Below are positions 18,358 to 27,033 of a stretch of 64,000 nucleotides of DNA, one piece after another. The stretch is from Naumannella halotolerans. Its GTDB lineage: Bacteria; Actinomycetota; Actinomycetes; Propionibacteriales; Propionibacteriaceae. The notes under the pieces are model-generated. The model saw only the letters and a program-made list of their open reading frames with translations. It did not search any database and was not told the origin of the DNA. Location of the stretch: the NCBI RefSeq assembly GCF_004364645.1, contig NZ_SOAW01000002.1, positions 248,001 to 312,000 of the forward strand, given 5' to 3'. A program made the position numbers and the translations under genes. How positions within the stretch are numbered: position 1 is the first letter of the stretch; every line of letters begins with the position of its first letter.

Positions 18358-19317
18358 ATGCACAACCATCCGAACACCGCCACCAACACCACCTTCCGCC
18401 GTCGGGCCGTCAGTGGACTGGCCGGGTTGGCCGTCGCCGCCGGCGCCGTCGCCGGGCTGCTCGGTCCAGCCAGCCTGGCCCAGGCCGCACCCACCGAGGC
18501 CGCCGTCACCCAGGCCTGCAACATCCCGAGCACCGCCGACGACGACGTGCTGACGGTGCTGCAGACCGTGCTGAACGAACGGGGTGCCAGCGAGAAGGTA
18601 CGCCTGGCGACCTTCGAGACCGCGTGGGTCGAGTCCCATGCGAACAATCTCGAGTGCGGCGACCGCGATTCGCAGGGCGTCTTCCAGCAGCGACCCTCCC
18701 AGGGCTGGGGCAGCGTCGAGCAGGTGACCGATGTCGAGTACGCCACCAATGCCTTCCTCGACGTCGCGATCCCGATCGCGGAGGACAACCCCGGCCAGAC
18801 CGCCGGCTGGGTCGCTCAGGAGACACAGCGGTCCGGGCACCCGGAACGGTACGACGAGGCGAAGTCGATCGCCCAGGACCTGGAGGCCCGCGCCGAGAGC
18901 CTGGTCGACGGCGAGACCCCGCCGCCGGTGGATGAGGACTGGTCGGTGCTGAAGACCGGTTCCAGCGGTGAGCAGGTCGAGGCGGCGCAGTACCTGCTGA
19001 ACGCCGAAGGTGCCGATCTGGATGTGGACGGCAAGTACGGCTCGGGCACCACCGCGGCGGTGAAGGAGTTCCAGGCCGACAACGGCTTGGACGCCGATGG
19101 CGTGATCGGACCCGACACCTGGGGTGAGCTGACCAGCACCGTCAAGAGCGGTTCGGAGGGCGACGCCGTGAAGGCCGCCCAGACCGTGCTCGGTGTGGAC
19201 GTCGACGGCAAGTTCGGTTCCGGAACCGCCAGCGCGGTGAAGGACTTCCAGAGCGAGAACGATCTGGACGCCGATGGCGTCGTCGGCCCGGACACCTGGA
19301 AGGCGCTGCTCTCGTGA
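18358..19317 (+). CDS. Secreted lysozyme/transglycosylase-like protein with two PG-binding domains
   Basis: 319 residues from the ATG at 18358 (AAGGAG 8 bases upstream). The signal peptide ends near AQAAPT (about 41). The catalytic-type domain has FETAWVESHANNLECGDRDS and GVFQQRPSQGWG, the pattern of lysozyme-like domains found in actinomycete wall proteins, with Glu87 or Glu92 as the candidate general acid. Two C-terminal PG_binding_1 modules (about 198-255 and 262-318) have cores VDGKYGSGTTAAVKEFQ and VDGKFGSGTASAVKDFQ. The gene sits 113 bases after the VanY gene and 47 bases before the CHAP gene. Confidence 0.8.
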   Translation: MHNHPNTATNTTFRRRAVSGLAGLAVAAGAVAGLLGPASLAQAAPTEAAVTQACNIPSTADDDVLTVLQTVLNERGASEKVRLATFETAWVESHANNLECGDRDSQGVFQQRPSQGWGSVEQVTDVEYATNAFLDVAIPIAEDNPGQTAGWVAQETQRSGHPERYDEAKSIAQDLEARAESLVDGETPPPVDEDWSVLKTGSSGEQVEAAQYLLNAEGADLDVDGKYGSGTTAAVKEFQADNGLDADGVIGPDTWGELTSTVKSGSEGDAVKAAQTVLGVDVDGKFGSGTASAVKDFQSENDLDADGVVGPDTWKALLS

Positions 19318-19364
19318 CCCCGGCCCCGCGCCATCCGAGAGAGCACCGAGGAAGGAGTACCCGA

Positions 19365-20402
19365 ATGACGAACCACCCGACCAGCACCCACCGATCCGGC
19401 ACCTACCTGCAGCGCGTCGGCGCGACCGCCGTACCGCTGCTGGCCGCGGGCCTGCTCGTCGCCGGACCGCTTCCGGCTGCGACCGCGGCACCGGCACCGA
19501 CCGAGGTGACCGCAGCTGCTGCCGACGACTTCCGGGTCGAGGAATCCTCCTCGACCGCGGACGTGAAGGCACTGCAGTACCTGCTGAACGCCACCGGTGC
19601 CGATCTGGAGGTCGACGGCAAGTTCGGCTCGGCGACCACGGCAGCGGTCGAGAAGTTCCAGTCCGGAGAGGATCTGGAGGTCGACGGTGTTGCCGGACCG
19701 AAGACGATGGCGGCGCTGACCGCTTCTCCGGCCGACGACTCGGCCGAAGCCGAGACGGTGAAGGCGGCGCAGGTGTTGCTGAATGCTGCCGGTGCCGATC
19801 TGGAGGTCGACGGCAAGTTCGGCTCGGCGACCTCGACCGCGGTGAAGAAGTTCCAGTCCGGGGCCGACATCAGTGCCAGCGGCACGGTCGATGCCGCCAC
19901 CTGGAAGGCGCTGTTCACCGCCGAACCGAGCGGTGGATCCGGTGGGCTCACCGAGGGTGAGCGCGACGACGTGCTCGCCACGGCGTCGGCCGAGCTCGGT
20001 GTCCCCGAGGGCCCCGAGGCCGACAAGTACTTCTACGGCGACTGGAGCTACCTGTCCGGCTCGGTCGACCAGTGGTGTGCCGGTTTCGTCTCCTATGTGA
20101 CCGAGAAGCAGCTGGATCTGCAGCCGCACAATTCGGTACGGGTCGAGGAGTATGTCGACTACGCCGAGGCCGGTGACGGGCTGGTCGTCACACAGGACCC
20201 GGGCCCCGGTGACCTGATCGCCTTCGACTGGGACTCTGACGGCACCTGGAACCACATCGGCATCGTCAAGCAGGTCGGTGTCGACGGGGCGGTGACCACC
20301 ATCGAGGGCAATACCGAGGGCCCGAGTGGCAGCGACGAGGTGGCGGAGAGGGACCGTACCGAGAACGGCAGTTACGACGTGGTCTACCTGGCGATCAAGT
20401 GA
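19365..20402 (+). CDS. Secreted CHAP amidohydrolase with two PG-binding domains
   Basis: 345 residues from the ATG at 19365 (GGAAGGAG upstream). The signal peptide ends near ATAAPA (~42). Two PG_binding_1 repeats (about 60-118 and 130-188) are followed by a CHAP domain with Cys238 in DQWCAGFVSYV, His297 in TWNHIGIV and the polar residue region IEGNTEG (Glu314). CHAP enzymes cut amide bonds in peptidoglycan peptides. Unlike the preceding protein, the binding modules are N-terminal here. A hairpin terminator follows. Confidence 0.87.
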   Translation: MTNHPTSTHRSGTYLQRVGATAVPLLAAGLLVAGPLPAATAAPAPTEVTAAAADDFRVEESSSTADVKALQYLLNATGADLEVDGKFGSATTAAVEKFQSGEDLEVDGVAGPKTMAALTASPADDSAEAETVKAAQVLLNAAGADLEVDGKFGSATSTAVKKFQSGADISASGTVDAATWKALFTAEPSGGSGGLTEGERDDVLATASAELGVPEGPEADKYFYGDWSYLSGSVDQWCAGFVSYVTEKQLDLQPHNSVRVEEYVDYAEAGDGLVVTQDPGPGDLIAFDWDSDGTWNHIGIVKQVGVDGAVTTIEGNTEGPSGSDEVAERDRTENGSYDVVYLAIK

Positions 20403-20484
20403 TCTGCGGCGGTGGCTGCCGGCCGATCCGGGTGCGATGCCCCTGATCTGGTCCCGCGGATCCCGGTTCGATCCGTAGCCGGTA

Positions 20485-20529
20485 CGACAAACTCCCCGGC
20501 CACCCAAAGGGAGACCGGGGAGTTCGTCG
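20485..20529 (+). terminator. Terminator after the CHAP hydrolase gene
   Basis: CGACAAACTCCCCGG pairs with CCGGGGAGTTCGTCG over 15 bp (one G-U) around a 15-base loop, 83 bases after the stop. It lies just before the transposon end. Confidence 0.75.
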
Positions 20530-20547
20530 TCCATCGAGATGGCCTAG

Positions 20548-20563
20548 GGCGTGTCTCCTAAAT
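20548..20563. repeat. Left terminal inverted repeat of the transposon
   Basis: GGCGTGTCTCCTAAAT; preceded by CTAG. It differs at one position from the right repeat at 22782-22797. Confidence 0.85.
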
Positions 20564-20602
20564 GGGCACGCAGCCATTGCGGCAAAAGAGGATGTCCGCA
20601 GA

Positions 20603-21100
20603 GTGACCCCGACGGTAGTGTCAGGCGGCGTGACTCACGTCGTGTTCATGTGCGGCCCAGCGGGTGCAGGCAAGTCCACCGTGGCCCGGGCGCTTGAGGC
20701 AGACGGCTTCGTGCGGCTGTCGTTCGATCAGGAGGCCTGGGACCGCGGGCTTCGCGCCATGCCATTGCCGACGGCTGAGCACGCGGAGATCGAGGCACGC
20801 CTTCGACAGAGGCTTGTTGACCTGGTGACCGACGGCCGCGACGTCGTGCTGGACTTTTCGTTCTGGTCCCGCCACATGCGCCAGCGCTGGCGTGACCTCC
20901 TCGAACCCCTGGGCGTGGTCCCTGAGACGTTCTACCTCGCAGCGGATCGACAGACGTGCCTGGACAGGATCGCGGCGCGGAACCTGGCACACGGGGACGA
21001 CTTCACGCTTGCCCCGGACCTTGCGGCCTCCTACTTTGACAGCTTCGAGCCGCCGACCGAGGACGAGGGACCGTTGCGGATCATCGCGGTCTCGAGATGA
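20603..21100 (+). CDS. P-loop (AAA_33/zeta-like) kinase, transposon passenger
   Basis: 165 residues from a GTG at 20603 (GTG 20630, just before HVVFMCGP, is equally possible). Walker A is FMCGPAGAGKSTVARAL. A mobile Asp in FDQEAWDRG, DVVLDFSFWSRHMRQRWRDL and a lid-like region (RIAARNLAHGDDF) fit small-molecule or nucleotide kinases of the AAA_33/zeta-toxin group, such as chloramphenicol phosphotransferase-like enzymes. The substrate is unknown. It is on the + strand with the GNAT gene 125 bases downstream, opposite to the transposase, and lies inside the inverted repeats. Confidence 0.75.
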   Translation: MTPTVVSGGVTHVVFMCGPAGAGKSTVARALEADGFVRLSFDQEAWDRGLRAMPLPTAEHAEIEARLRQRLVDLVTDGRDVVLDFSFWSRHMRQRWRDLLEPLGVVPETFYLAADRQTCLDRIAARNLAHGDDFTLAPDLAASYFDSFEPPTEDEGPLRIIAVSR

Positions 21101-21225
21101 CGTGCGCGCCCCGCGGCATTTTCGTACGTCGCACCTCTCGTCCAAAGTCCGGGGGCGGCTCACGCCCACTGCGGCGCTCCACAGCAAGGTTCCGTGCGAC
21201 TGCCCCCGTCTGAGAGCGTGGCCAC

Positions 21226-21789
21226 ATGGGGACGACGCCGTATACGGACAAGCCGACATTGCGGGGTGAACTGGTGACCCTTCGCCCGATCCGGGCGGAC
21301 GATGCCGACGCTATCGACGCAATCCTTCGTGCTGATGACGATGTGGCGATACTGACCGGGTCGGTGCACTCCAGCAGCGAGCAGTGGAGGGGCATGCCGC
21401 TGGATCGGCTCCGCGAGATCTACGGGGCGTGGGCTGTCGCTGACGACCGGCTTGTGCTCGCCATCATTGACAACGAATCCGGCGAACTCGTCGGCGAGGC
21501 AGTCCTCAACGACTGGGACGAGGGCAACGAGTCCTGCGGCTTCCGCACCTTCATCGGCACAGCCGGCCGCGGCCGCGGCCTCGGCACCGAAGCGGCCCGG
21601 CTCATCGTCGAGCACGGCCTCACCACGATGGGCTTGCACCGCATCGCCCTTGAGGTCTACGACTTCAACCCGCGCGCCCGCCACGTCTACGAGAAAATCG
21701 GCTTCGTTCACGAAGGAACCGGCCGAGAGGCGCTGCGCTTCGACGACCGGTGGATAGACGTGCACTACATGGCCATCCTCGCTGGCTGA
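21226..21789 (+). CDS. GNAT N-acetyltransferase (RimJ/RimL type), transposon passenger
   Basis: 187 residues. The N-terminal strand LVTLRPIRADDADAI and the acetyl-CoA motif FIGTAGRGRGLGTEAARLIV (R-x-x-G-x-G/A), then LHRIALEVYDFNPRARHVYE and KIGFVHEGTGREA, define a RimJ/RimL-like GNAT. Such enzymes acetylate protein N-termini, aminoglycosides or other small amines, and the substrate cannot be read from sequence. It is the second passenger of the transposon, possibly co-transcribed with the kinase. Confidence 0.85.
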   Translation: MGTTPYTDKPTLRGELVTLRPIRADDADAIDAILRADDDVAILTGSVHSSSEQWRGMPLDRLREIYGAWAVADDRLVLAIIDNESGELVGEAVLNDWDEGNESCGFRTFIGTAGRGRGLGTEAARLIVEHGLTTMGLHRIALEVYDFNPRARHVYEKIGFVHEGTGREALRFDDRWIDVHYMAILAG

Positions 21790-21854
21790 CGGCCGGGCTC
21801 GACACGCGCAGATTACGTCCGTACATCGGCATGTGCGTGAAACCACGCCCGCGG

Positions 21855-22752
21855 TCATCTTCGCTCGGTGAGGGCCGGGAGCCAGAGAAGGATCGCCCGC
21901 AGTAGGACAGCGGCGCGGTAGGTCGAGGCGAGCTTGTCGTACCTGGTCGCCAGGCCACGCCACTGCTTGAACCGCTCGAAGCTGTTCTCGATGACGTGTC
22001 GCTTGGCGTACTTGCCCGGATCGGTCTGCGTCGGGTGCCCGCCACGAGACCCGCGACGTTTCCGGTTTGCCTGCTGGTCGCGAGGCTCAGCGAGCACAGC
22101 CTTGATCCCTCGACTGCGCAGCAGGGCGCGGTGGGCCCGGGAGGAGTAGGCCTTGTCCGCCATCACCGCATCAGGGGTGGTGCGAGGACGCCCCGCCCCT
22201 TCGCGGGGCACCCGCACCGCAGCGAGCAGGTGCGGGAACATCTTCGAGTCGCTGCCTTGCCCCGGCCCGACCGCGATGACCATGGGGCGTCCCTTGCCGT
22301 CGCACAGCTGATGGACCTTCGTCCACAAGCCCCCGCGTGATCGTCCGATCGCATGATCGACCGGCTCGAGCATCTGCATCATGTAATTCGATGGAGCCCC
22401 CCGCGAGGCGACTGGTGTTCGTCGCGTGCTGGTGGGCGCGTGCGATCGTGGAGTCGACCGCAACATCCCAATTGATCTCGCCCGCGGCGTCTGCCCTGGT
22501 CAACAAGGCGGTCAGGACCTCGTCCCACGTGCCGTCGGCGGCGAAGCAGCGATGGCGCTTCCACACGGTCTGCCACGACCCGAACTCCGCCGGCAGGTCA
22601 CGCCAGGCGATCCCCGTCCGATAGCGGTAGATGATCCCCTCCACCACGAGTCGATGATCCCGGAACCGGCGACCCCGCCGCCCGTCCGAGGAAGGCATGA
22701 AGCCCTCGATCAGTCCCCACTCGGCATCCGAGAGCACCTGCCTCGGCGACAT
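21855..22752 (-). CDS. IS5-family transposase in two overlapping frames
   Basis: The first frame starts at the ATG 22752 (MSPRQVLSDAEWGLIEGFMP) and carries the DUF4096-like N-terminus and the first catalytic Asp in DVAVDSTIARAHQHATNT. The second frame contains HAIGRSRGGLWTKVHQLCDG, the second Asp in DAVMADKAYSSRAH and the Glu in HVIENSFERFKQWRG, completing the DDE triad. The join must occur at the run of six G (plus-strand C 22397-22402); the second frame is +1, so one G too many separates them. This may be programmed or transcriptional slippage as in other IS5 elements, or an inactivating indel. Confidence 0.8.
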
Positions 22753-22781
22753 GCGATCACCCTGGCCGACGCAGGCCGCGG

Positions 22782-22797
22782 ATTTGGGAGACACGCC
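22782..22797. repeat. Right terminal inverted repeat of the transposon
   Basis: ATTTGGGAGACACGCC, followed by CTAG at 22798-22801. It is the inverse of the left repeat with one mismatch. Confidence 0.85.
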
Positions 22798-24387
22798 CTA
22801 GTGGTCGGAGGCACCCGCAGCGTTGGCACCGGTGAAGGAGCGGACCTCCATCTCGGCGGCCTTGGCGTCGTGATCGGCCTCGGGCTTGGAGGCCAGGGTG
22901 CCGATGATGCCGAGGAGGAACGCCAACGGGATCGACACGATGCCGGGGTTCGACAGCGGGAAGATCGCGAAGTCGACATTGGGGATCATCGACTTCGGAC
23001 CACCGGAGACCGAGGGCGACAACAGGATCAGCACCACGCAGCTGATCAAACCGCCGTACATCGACCACAGGGCACCGGTGGTGTTGAACCGGCGCCAGAA
23101 CAGCGAGAAGAGGATGGTAGGCAGGTTGGCGCTGGCCGCGACCGCGAAGGCGAGGGCGACCAGGAAGGCCACGTTCTGGCCCTGGGCCGCGATGCCACCG
23201 CCGATCGACAGCAGACCGATCACGACCACGGTGATCCGAGCCACCTTCACCTCATTGGCCGAGGACTCCCCGTTCTTGATCACCGAGGCGTAGATGTCGT
23301 GGGCGAAGGAGGTCGCGGCAGTGATCGCCAGACCGGCGACCACGGCGAGGATGGTGGCGAAGGCGATCGCCGAGATGATCGCCATCAACACCGGTCCGCC
23401 GATCACCAGCGCCAGCAGCGGTGCGGCGGCGTTCTCCCCACCCGGGGTGGCCGGATCGCTCAGCAGCTCCGGCCCGACCAGGGCGCCGGCACCGAAGCCC
23501 AGGACCAGGGTGAACAGGTAGAAGACACCGATGATCCAGATCGCCCAGACCACGCTGCGCCGGGCCTCCTTGCTGGTCGGCACGGTGTAGAAGCGCATCA
23601 GCACGTGCGGCAGTCCGGCCGTACCGAGCACCAGCGCCAGACCCAGGGAGAGGAAGTCGATCGGGTTCGCATAGCGCAGACCCGGAGCCAGGATCGCCTC
23701 ACCGTCGGGGGAGTTGGCCACCGCCTGGTCAAGCAGGGTGCCGAAGTTGAAGCCGAACATGGCCAGCACGACGATCGTCAGGATGCCGGCACCGCTGACC
23801 AGCAGCACCGCCTTGATGATCTGCACCCAGGTGGTGCCCTTCATCCCGCCGACGATCACGTAGAAGATCATCACCACACCGACCACGGCCACCGTGGCTC
23901 CGGTGGCGAACCGGCCGCTGAAGCCCATCAACAAGGCCACCAGGCCACCGGCACCGGCCATCTGGGCGATCAGGTAGAAGAAGCAGACGGCCAGGGTGGC
24001 GATGGCTGCGGCCATCCGTACCGGTCGCTGCTTCAGCCGGAAGCTGAGCACATCGGCCATCGTGAAGCGACCGGTGTTGCGCAGCAGCTCGGCGACCAGC
24101 AACAGGGCCACCAGCCAGGCCACCAGGAAGCCGACCGAGTAGAGGAAGCCGTCGTAACCGGCCACGGCGATGGCGCCGCAGATGCCGAGAAAGCTGGCGG
24201 CGGACAGGTAGTCGCCGGAGATCGCGATCCCGTTCTGCGGCCCGGAGAAGGACCGGCCACCGGCGAAGAACTCGGTGGAGGAGACCTGCTTCTTCGAGAC
24301 CCGGAGGACGATCGCCATGGTCAGCACCACGAAGGCGCCGAAGACGATCATGTTGATCACCGGGTTGATCTGGTCGATGACGTTCAT
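22798..24387 (-). CDS. actP: Cation/acetate symporter
   Basis: 529 residues with about 13 membrane helices, a sodium:solute symporter (SSS) protein. Diagnostic segments are EFFAGGRSFSGPQNGIAISG, DYLSAASFLG and GTAGLPHVLMRFYTVP, all typical of ActP-type acetate/short-chain carboxylate permeases. Its start overlaps the stop of the DUF485 gene (ATGA), the usual yjcH-actP order. The TAG stop (22798-22800) is part of the transposon target CTAG, so the insertion left the protein unaltered but separated the gene from whatever lay downstream. Confidence 0.9.
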   Translation of the reverse strand: MNVIDQINPVINMIVFGAFVVLTMAIVLRVSKKQVSSTEFFAGGRSFSGPQNGIAISGDYLSAASFLGICGAIAVAGYDGFLYSVGFLVAWLVALLLVAELLRNTGRFTMADVLSFRLKQRPVRMAAAIATLAVCFFYLIAQMAGAGGLVALLMGFSGRFATGATVAVVGVVMIFYVIVGGMKGTTWVQIIKAVLLVSGAGILTIVVLAMFGFNFGTLLDQAVANSPDGEAILAPGLRYANPIDFLSLGLALVLGTAGLPHVLMRFYTVPTSKEARRSVVWAIWIIGVFYLFTLVLGFGAGALVGPELLSDPATPGGENAAAPLLALVIGGPVLMAIISAIAFATILAVVAGLAITAATSFAHDIYASVIKNGESSANEVKVARITVVVIGLLSIGGGIAAQGQNVAFLVALAFAVAASANLPTILFSLFWRRFNTTGALWSMYGGLISCVVLILLSPSVSGGPKSMIPNVDFAIFPLSNPGIVSIPLAFLLGIIGTLASKPEADHDAKAAEMEVRSFTGANAAGASDH

Positions 24388-24827
24388 GCCCGACCCTCCT
24401 CGTCATTGTTCGGCCGCACGGTGGGCGGAGTCGGGGCGGATGGCCCGGCGGTCGTCGGCTGGTCGAGGGCGGCGTCGGCCTCCACGGCCTCCTCGGTCTC
24501 GGCCTCCATGTGCTCGCGCAGGGCGGCCGCCTGCGGGTCGTACTTCTTGTCCGCCCAGGAGCGGTAGACCATCGTGATCGCGAAGGTGGTGACGAACTGT
24601 CCGAGGCCGAACAGGAAGCCGACGTTGATCGAACTGCCACCCACCGACTGGGCGAAGAACCCGGGCGCGAAGCCGGCGATCAACACATAGGCGAGGTACC
24701 AGATGAGGAAGAGAGCGGTCAGCGGGGCAATGAAGCTGATGAATGAACGGCGAAGCGCGCGGAACTCCGGTGACTGTTGCACCGCGAGACTGCGCTCGGC
24801 GATCAGGTCATCGTCGTCGATGGCCAT
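24384..24827 (-). CDS. DUF485 membrane protein partner of ActP
   Basis: 147 residues. The DUF485 core is SPEFRALRRSFISFIAPLTA followed by two membrane helices, and VGFLFGLGQFVTTFAITMVY then YRSWADKKYDP. The C-terminal ~45 residues are an acidic, Pro/Thr-rich tail. DUF485 proteins are encoded directly before acetate permeases and are thought to be co-subunits. Overlap with actP by 4 bases indicates translational coupling. Confidence 0.88.
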   Translation of the reverse strand: MAIDDDDLIAERSLAVQQSPEFRALRRSFISFIAPLTALFLIWYLAYVLIAGFAPGFFAQSVGGSSINVGFLFGLGQFVTTFAITMVYRSWADKKYDPQAAALREHMEAETEEAVEADAALDQPTTAGPSAPTPPTVRPNNDEEGRA

Positions 24828-24969
24828 CGGGTCTCCCAGGGGTCGGGGTACGCCGAGAGGTGGATCCCTCGGCGCTGAGGACCGTTCAACCGTAGCGGTG
24901 AGCTACGTCACTGACCAGCACCATCCATCGATACCGCGAGGATCAGTCCGGGAGCGGCAGAATGTCGCT

Positions 24970-25374
24970 GTGGCCCGGGTCGAGATCGTCGTCAGTGCAG
25001 TGGTGCTGACCGATGACCGGGGCCGGATCCTGACGGTACGCAAGCGCGGTACGCAGCGATTCATGCTGCCCGGTGGCAAACCGGAGGCGGGGGAGAGTGC
25101 CCTGGCGGCGGCGGTACGCGAGTGCGCCGAGGAATTGCGGGTCGAGCTGGCGGCCGACTCACTGCGGGAGTTGGGCGTCTATGCCGCACCGGCGGCCAAT
25201 GAAGCCGACACCGAAGTCCGGGCGACGGTCTTCGAGCATCCGCAGCCCTGGCAGCTGCCCTTGGCGCCGGCGGCCGAGATCGTCGAGCTACGGTGGCTGG
25301 ATCCCGGCGCCACGCTGCCCGATGATCTTGCACCTTTGCTGTGTGAACAGGTGCTGCCGGCACTGCGGGATTGA
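24970..25374 (+). CDS. NUDIX hydrolase
   Basis: 134 residues from a GTG at 24970 (VARVEIVVSAVVLTDDRGRI). The Nudix box is nearly complete: GGKPEAGESALAAAVRECAE then ELRVEL (GX5EX7REUXEEXGU pattern with Leu for Gly). Nudix enzymes cleave nucleoside diphosphate-linked compounds. The box PGGKPEAGE and the short length resemble ADP-ribose/NTP-cleaning members. The gene is convergent with the FadR-type regulator and only 15 bases from it. Substrate unknown. Confidence 0.85.
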   Translation: MARVEIVVSAVVLTDDRGRILTVRKRGTQRFMLPGGKPEAGESALAAAVRECAEELRVELAADSLRELGVYAAPAANEADTEVRATVFEHPQPWQLPLAPAAEIVELRWLDPGATLPDDLAPLLCEQVLPALRD

Positions 25375-25389
25375 GCGGCGCCGCCGGGC

Positions 25390-26163
25390 TCAGGCCGATT
25401 CGCCCGATCGAGTGGAGGAGGTGGAACTGGGAAGCCGGGTCAGTAGTTTGCTGAACTGGGCATGGGATTCCCGCAGATGCCGGGCCATCGCCTCCCGCGC
25501 CGATTCCGGGTCATGATCGTTGACGGCAGCGACGATCGGAGCATGATCACGACGCAACACCTCACCGTGGTCGGAGCCGTAGACCTCGTCCCAGTCGCTG
25601 TCCAGCCAGAGCACGTTCAGGTCGCCGAACATCTGTGCCCGGGCGGCGGCGATCGCCTCGGTGAGCACCGGATTGCCGGCCGCGGCAGCGATCCGCAGAT
25701 GCAGCAGGGTGTCGGCGCGGTGATAGCTGGCGAGATCGTCCGAGGGCAGCGCCAGGGTCTCGGCGAGCTCGGTCAGGACCAGCTGGTCGGCGCGCTCGGC
25801 CGCCAGCCCGGCAGCGGCCGGTTCGACCATCGCTCGGTACTCCATGTGATGGTCCAGTGACTGCCGGAAGGTGCTGATCAAGGAGCTGCGTTCGGCTGCC
25901 GACGGCAACTGGGCGACCACCCGGGTGCCACCGGTGCGTCCCAGGGTGGTCTCCACCAGACCCTCCTCGGCCAGTTCCCGGACGGCCTTGCGGACGGTGT
26001 TCCGGCTGACCTCAAGAACCGCGGCCAGTTCCCGTTCGGTGGGCAGGCGGCGGTCGGGGCTGAATCCACCCAGCATGATCCGCCGACGCAGGACCCCGGC
26101 CACCTCCTGGTGCGAGGGTCCGGACCGGGCCCGGACGCCCAGCGGCAGCAGTTCGGAGTCCAT
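25390..26163 (-). CDS. GntR/FadR-family regulator with FCD domain
   Basis: 257 residues from the ATG at 26163. The winged HTH carries RRLPTERELAAVLEVSRNTV followed by RKAVRELAEEGLVETTLGR. The FCD ligand domain contains the metal-binding pattern (YHRADTLLHLRIAAAAGNPV ... RRDHAPIVAAVNDHDPES ... RHLRES). Such proteins sense small carboxylates or amino-acid derivatives. It is divergent from the decayed MFS/M20/DDAH gene set, which it probably regulates. Confidence 0.85.
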   Translation of the reverse strand: MDSELLPLGVRARSGPSHQEVAGVLRRRIMLGGFSPDRRLPTERELAAVLEVSRNTVRKAVRELAEEGLVETTLGRTGGTRVVAQLPSAAERSSLISTFRQSLDHHMEYRAMVEPAAAGLAAERADQLVLTELAETLALPSDDLASYHRADTLLHLRIAAAAGNPVLTEAIAAARAQMFGDLNVLWLDSDWDEVYGSDHGEVLRRDHAPIVAAVNDHDPESAREAMARHLRESHAQFSKLLTRLPSSTSSTRSGESA

Positions 26164-26253
26164 GGGCCTCAGCCTACTGATTTCCAACAGGTAACAGCTT
26201 CGGCGAACCCTTGCCAGCAGGCCGTACCTCGGGCGTAGGTTGACTCCCATCGG

Positions 26254-27033
26254 ATTTGGATCTTCGCCGTCGAGAGCGCCCCGCCCCGCCGACGTGCCCT
26301 GTTCGGTTCCTTCACCCAGATGGGCAGCGGACTCGGCGCATTCATGACCTCCGGTGCGTTCAGCCTGCTCGGTCTGCTCGGTGACGAGGCAGTCATGGCC
26401 TGGGCCTGGCGGGTACCGTTCCTCGCCTCCGCGGTGCTGATCGTGGTCGGTCTGCTGATCCGTCACCAGCTGCCGGAGACCGAGGCGTTCACCGAGGAGG
26501 TCGCCACCTTCTTCTCCGCCTATGGCGCCGACGCCCTGCAGTTGAGCACCACCACGATCGCCAATGCCGGTATGGGGGCTTCGGTGATCGCCGTCGTCTG
26601 CACGCCGATCGCCGCGATCGTCGCCGATCGGTACGGGGTACGTGCGGTCACCCTGGTCGGCCTCGTGCTGCACCTGGTGGTGGCGGTGCCGATCTTCCTG
26701 CTGCTGTCGCACGGGACTGCCCTGACCTTCTACCTGGCCTGCAGCCTGGGCATGTTCGTCAGCACCATCGCCTACGCCACCATCGGTACGCTGGTCGCCG
26801 GCTGGTACCCCGCCGGCGTCCGGCAGACCGGCGTCTCCCTGACCTATCAGCTGACCGGGGTGCTGGGTGGCCTGGTGCCTGCCTCGGCGCAGTCGCTGTC
26901 GATCGCCAGCAGCAACGGCTGGACCCTGGTGCTGGTGCTCTTCGTGGTGATGTCGGCGATCAGCCTGTTCGCGGTGGCGATCCGGCGTACCCCGTCCCAA
27001 TTGGTCACCGATCCCGAGGGGGCAACAGCATGA
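26254..27033 (+). pseudogene. MFS transporter (metabolite:H+ symporter type), truncated
   Basis: The reading opens at about 26254 in mid-protein (IFAVESAPPRRRALFGSFTQ). It continues through membrane helices to a normal C-terminus. The residues before this, normally about 130 with the first four helices, are missing. A second loss is likely after LPETEAFTEEVA, where the central loop runs straight into TFFSAYGADALQL. The segment resembles the MHS family (EHAPP-RRG-FGS pattern). An internal ATG (26320) could give a 237-residue product but not a full transporter. Its stop overlaps the start of the M20 gene (ATGA), so it was once part of that operon. Confidence 0.75.

Larger units (their letters stand above)
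20548..22797. mobile_element. IS5-like transposon with two passenger genes
   Basis: The ends are GGCGTGTCTCCTAAAT (20548-20563) and, inverted, GGCGTGTCTCCCAAAT (22782-22797), 15 of 16 identical. Both are flanked outside by CTAG (20544-20547 and 22798-22801), the 4-bp target duplication typical of IS5-type elements. Inside are a frameshifted transposase near the right end and, between its stop and the left end, a P-loop kinase gene and a GNAT gene. No second inverted repeat occurs just after the transposase, so the passengers belong to the unit. The right CTAG provides the stop codon of actP. Confidence 0.85.

Noticed and set aside
21790-21854. Left end of a minimal IS just after the transposase stop
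   Set aside because: No copy of the GGCGTGTCTCC end is present there; the matching end is at 20548, beyond the passenger genes.
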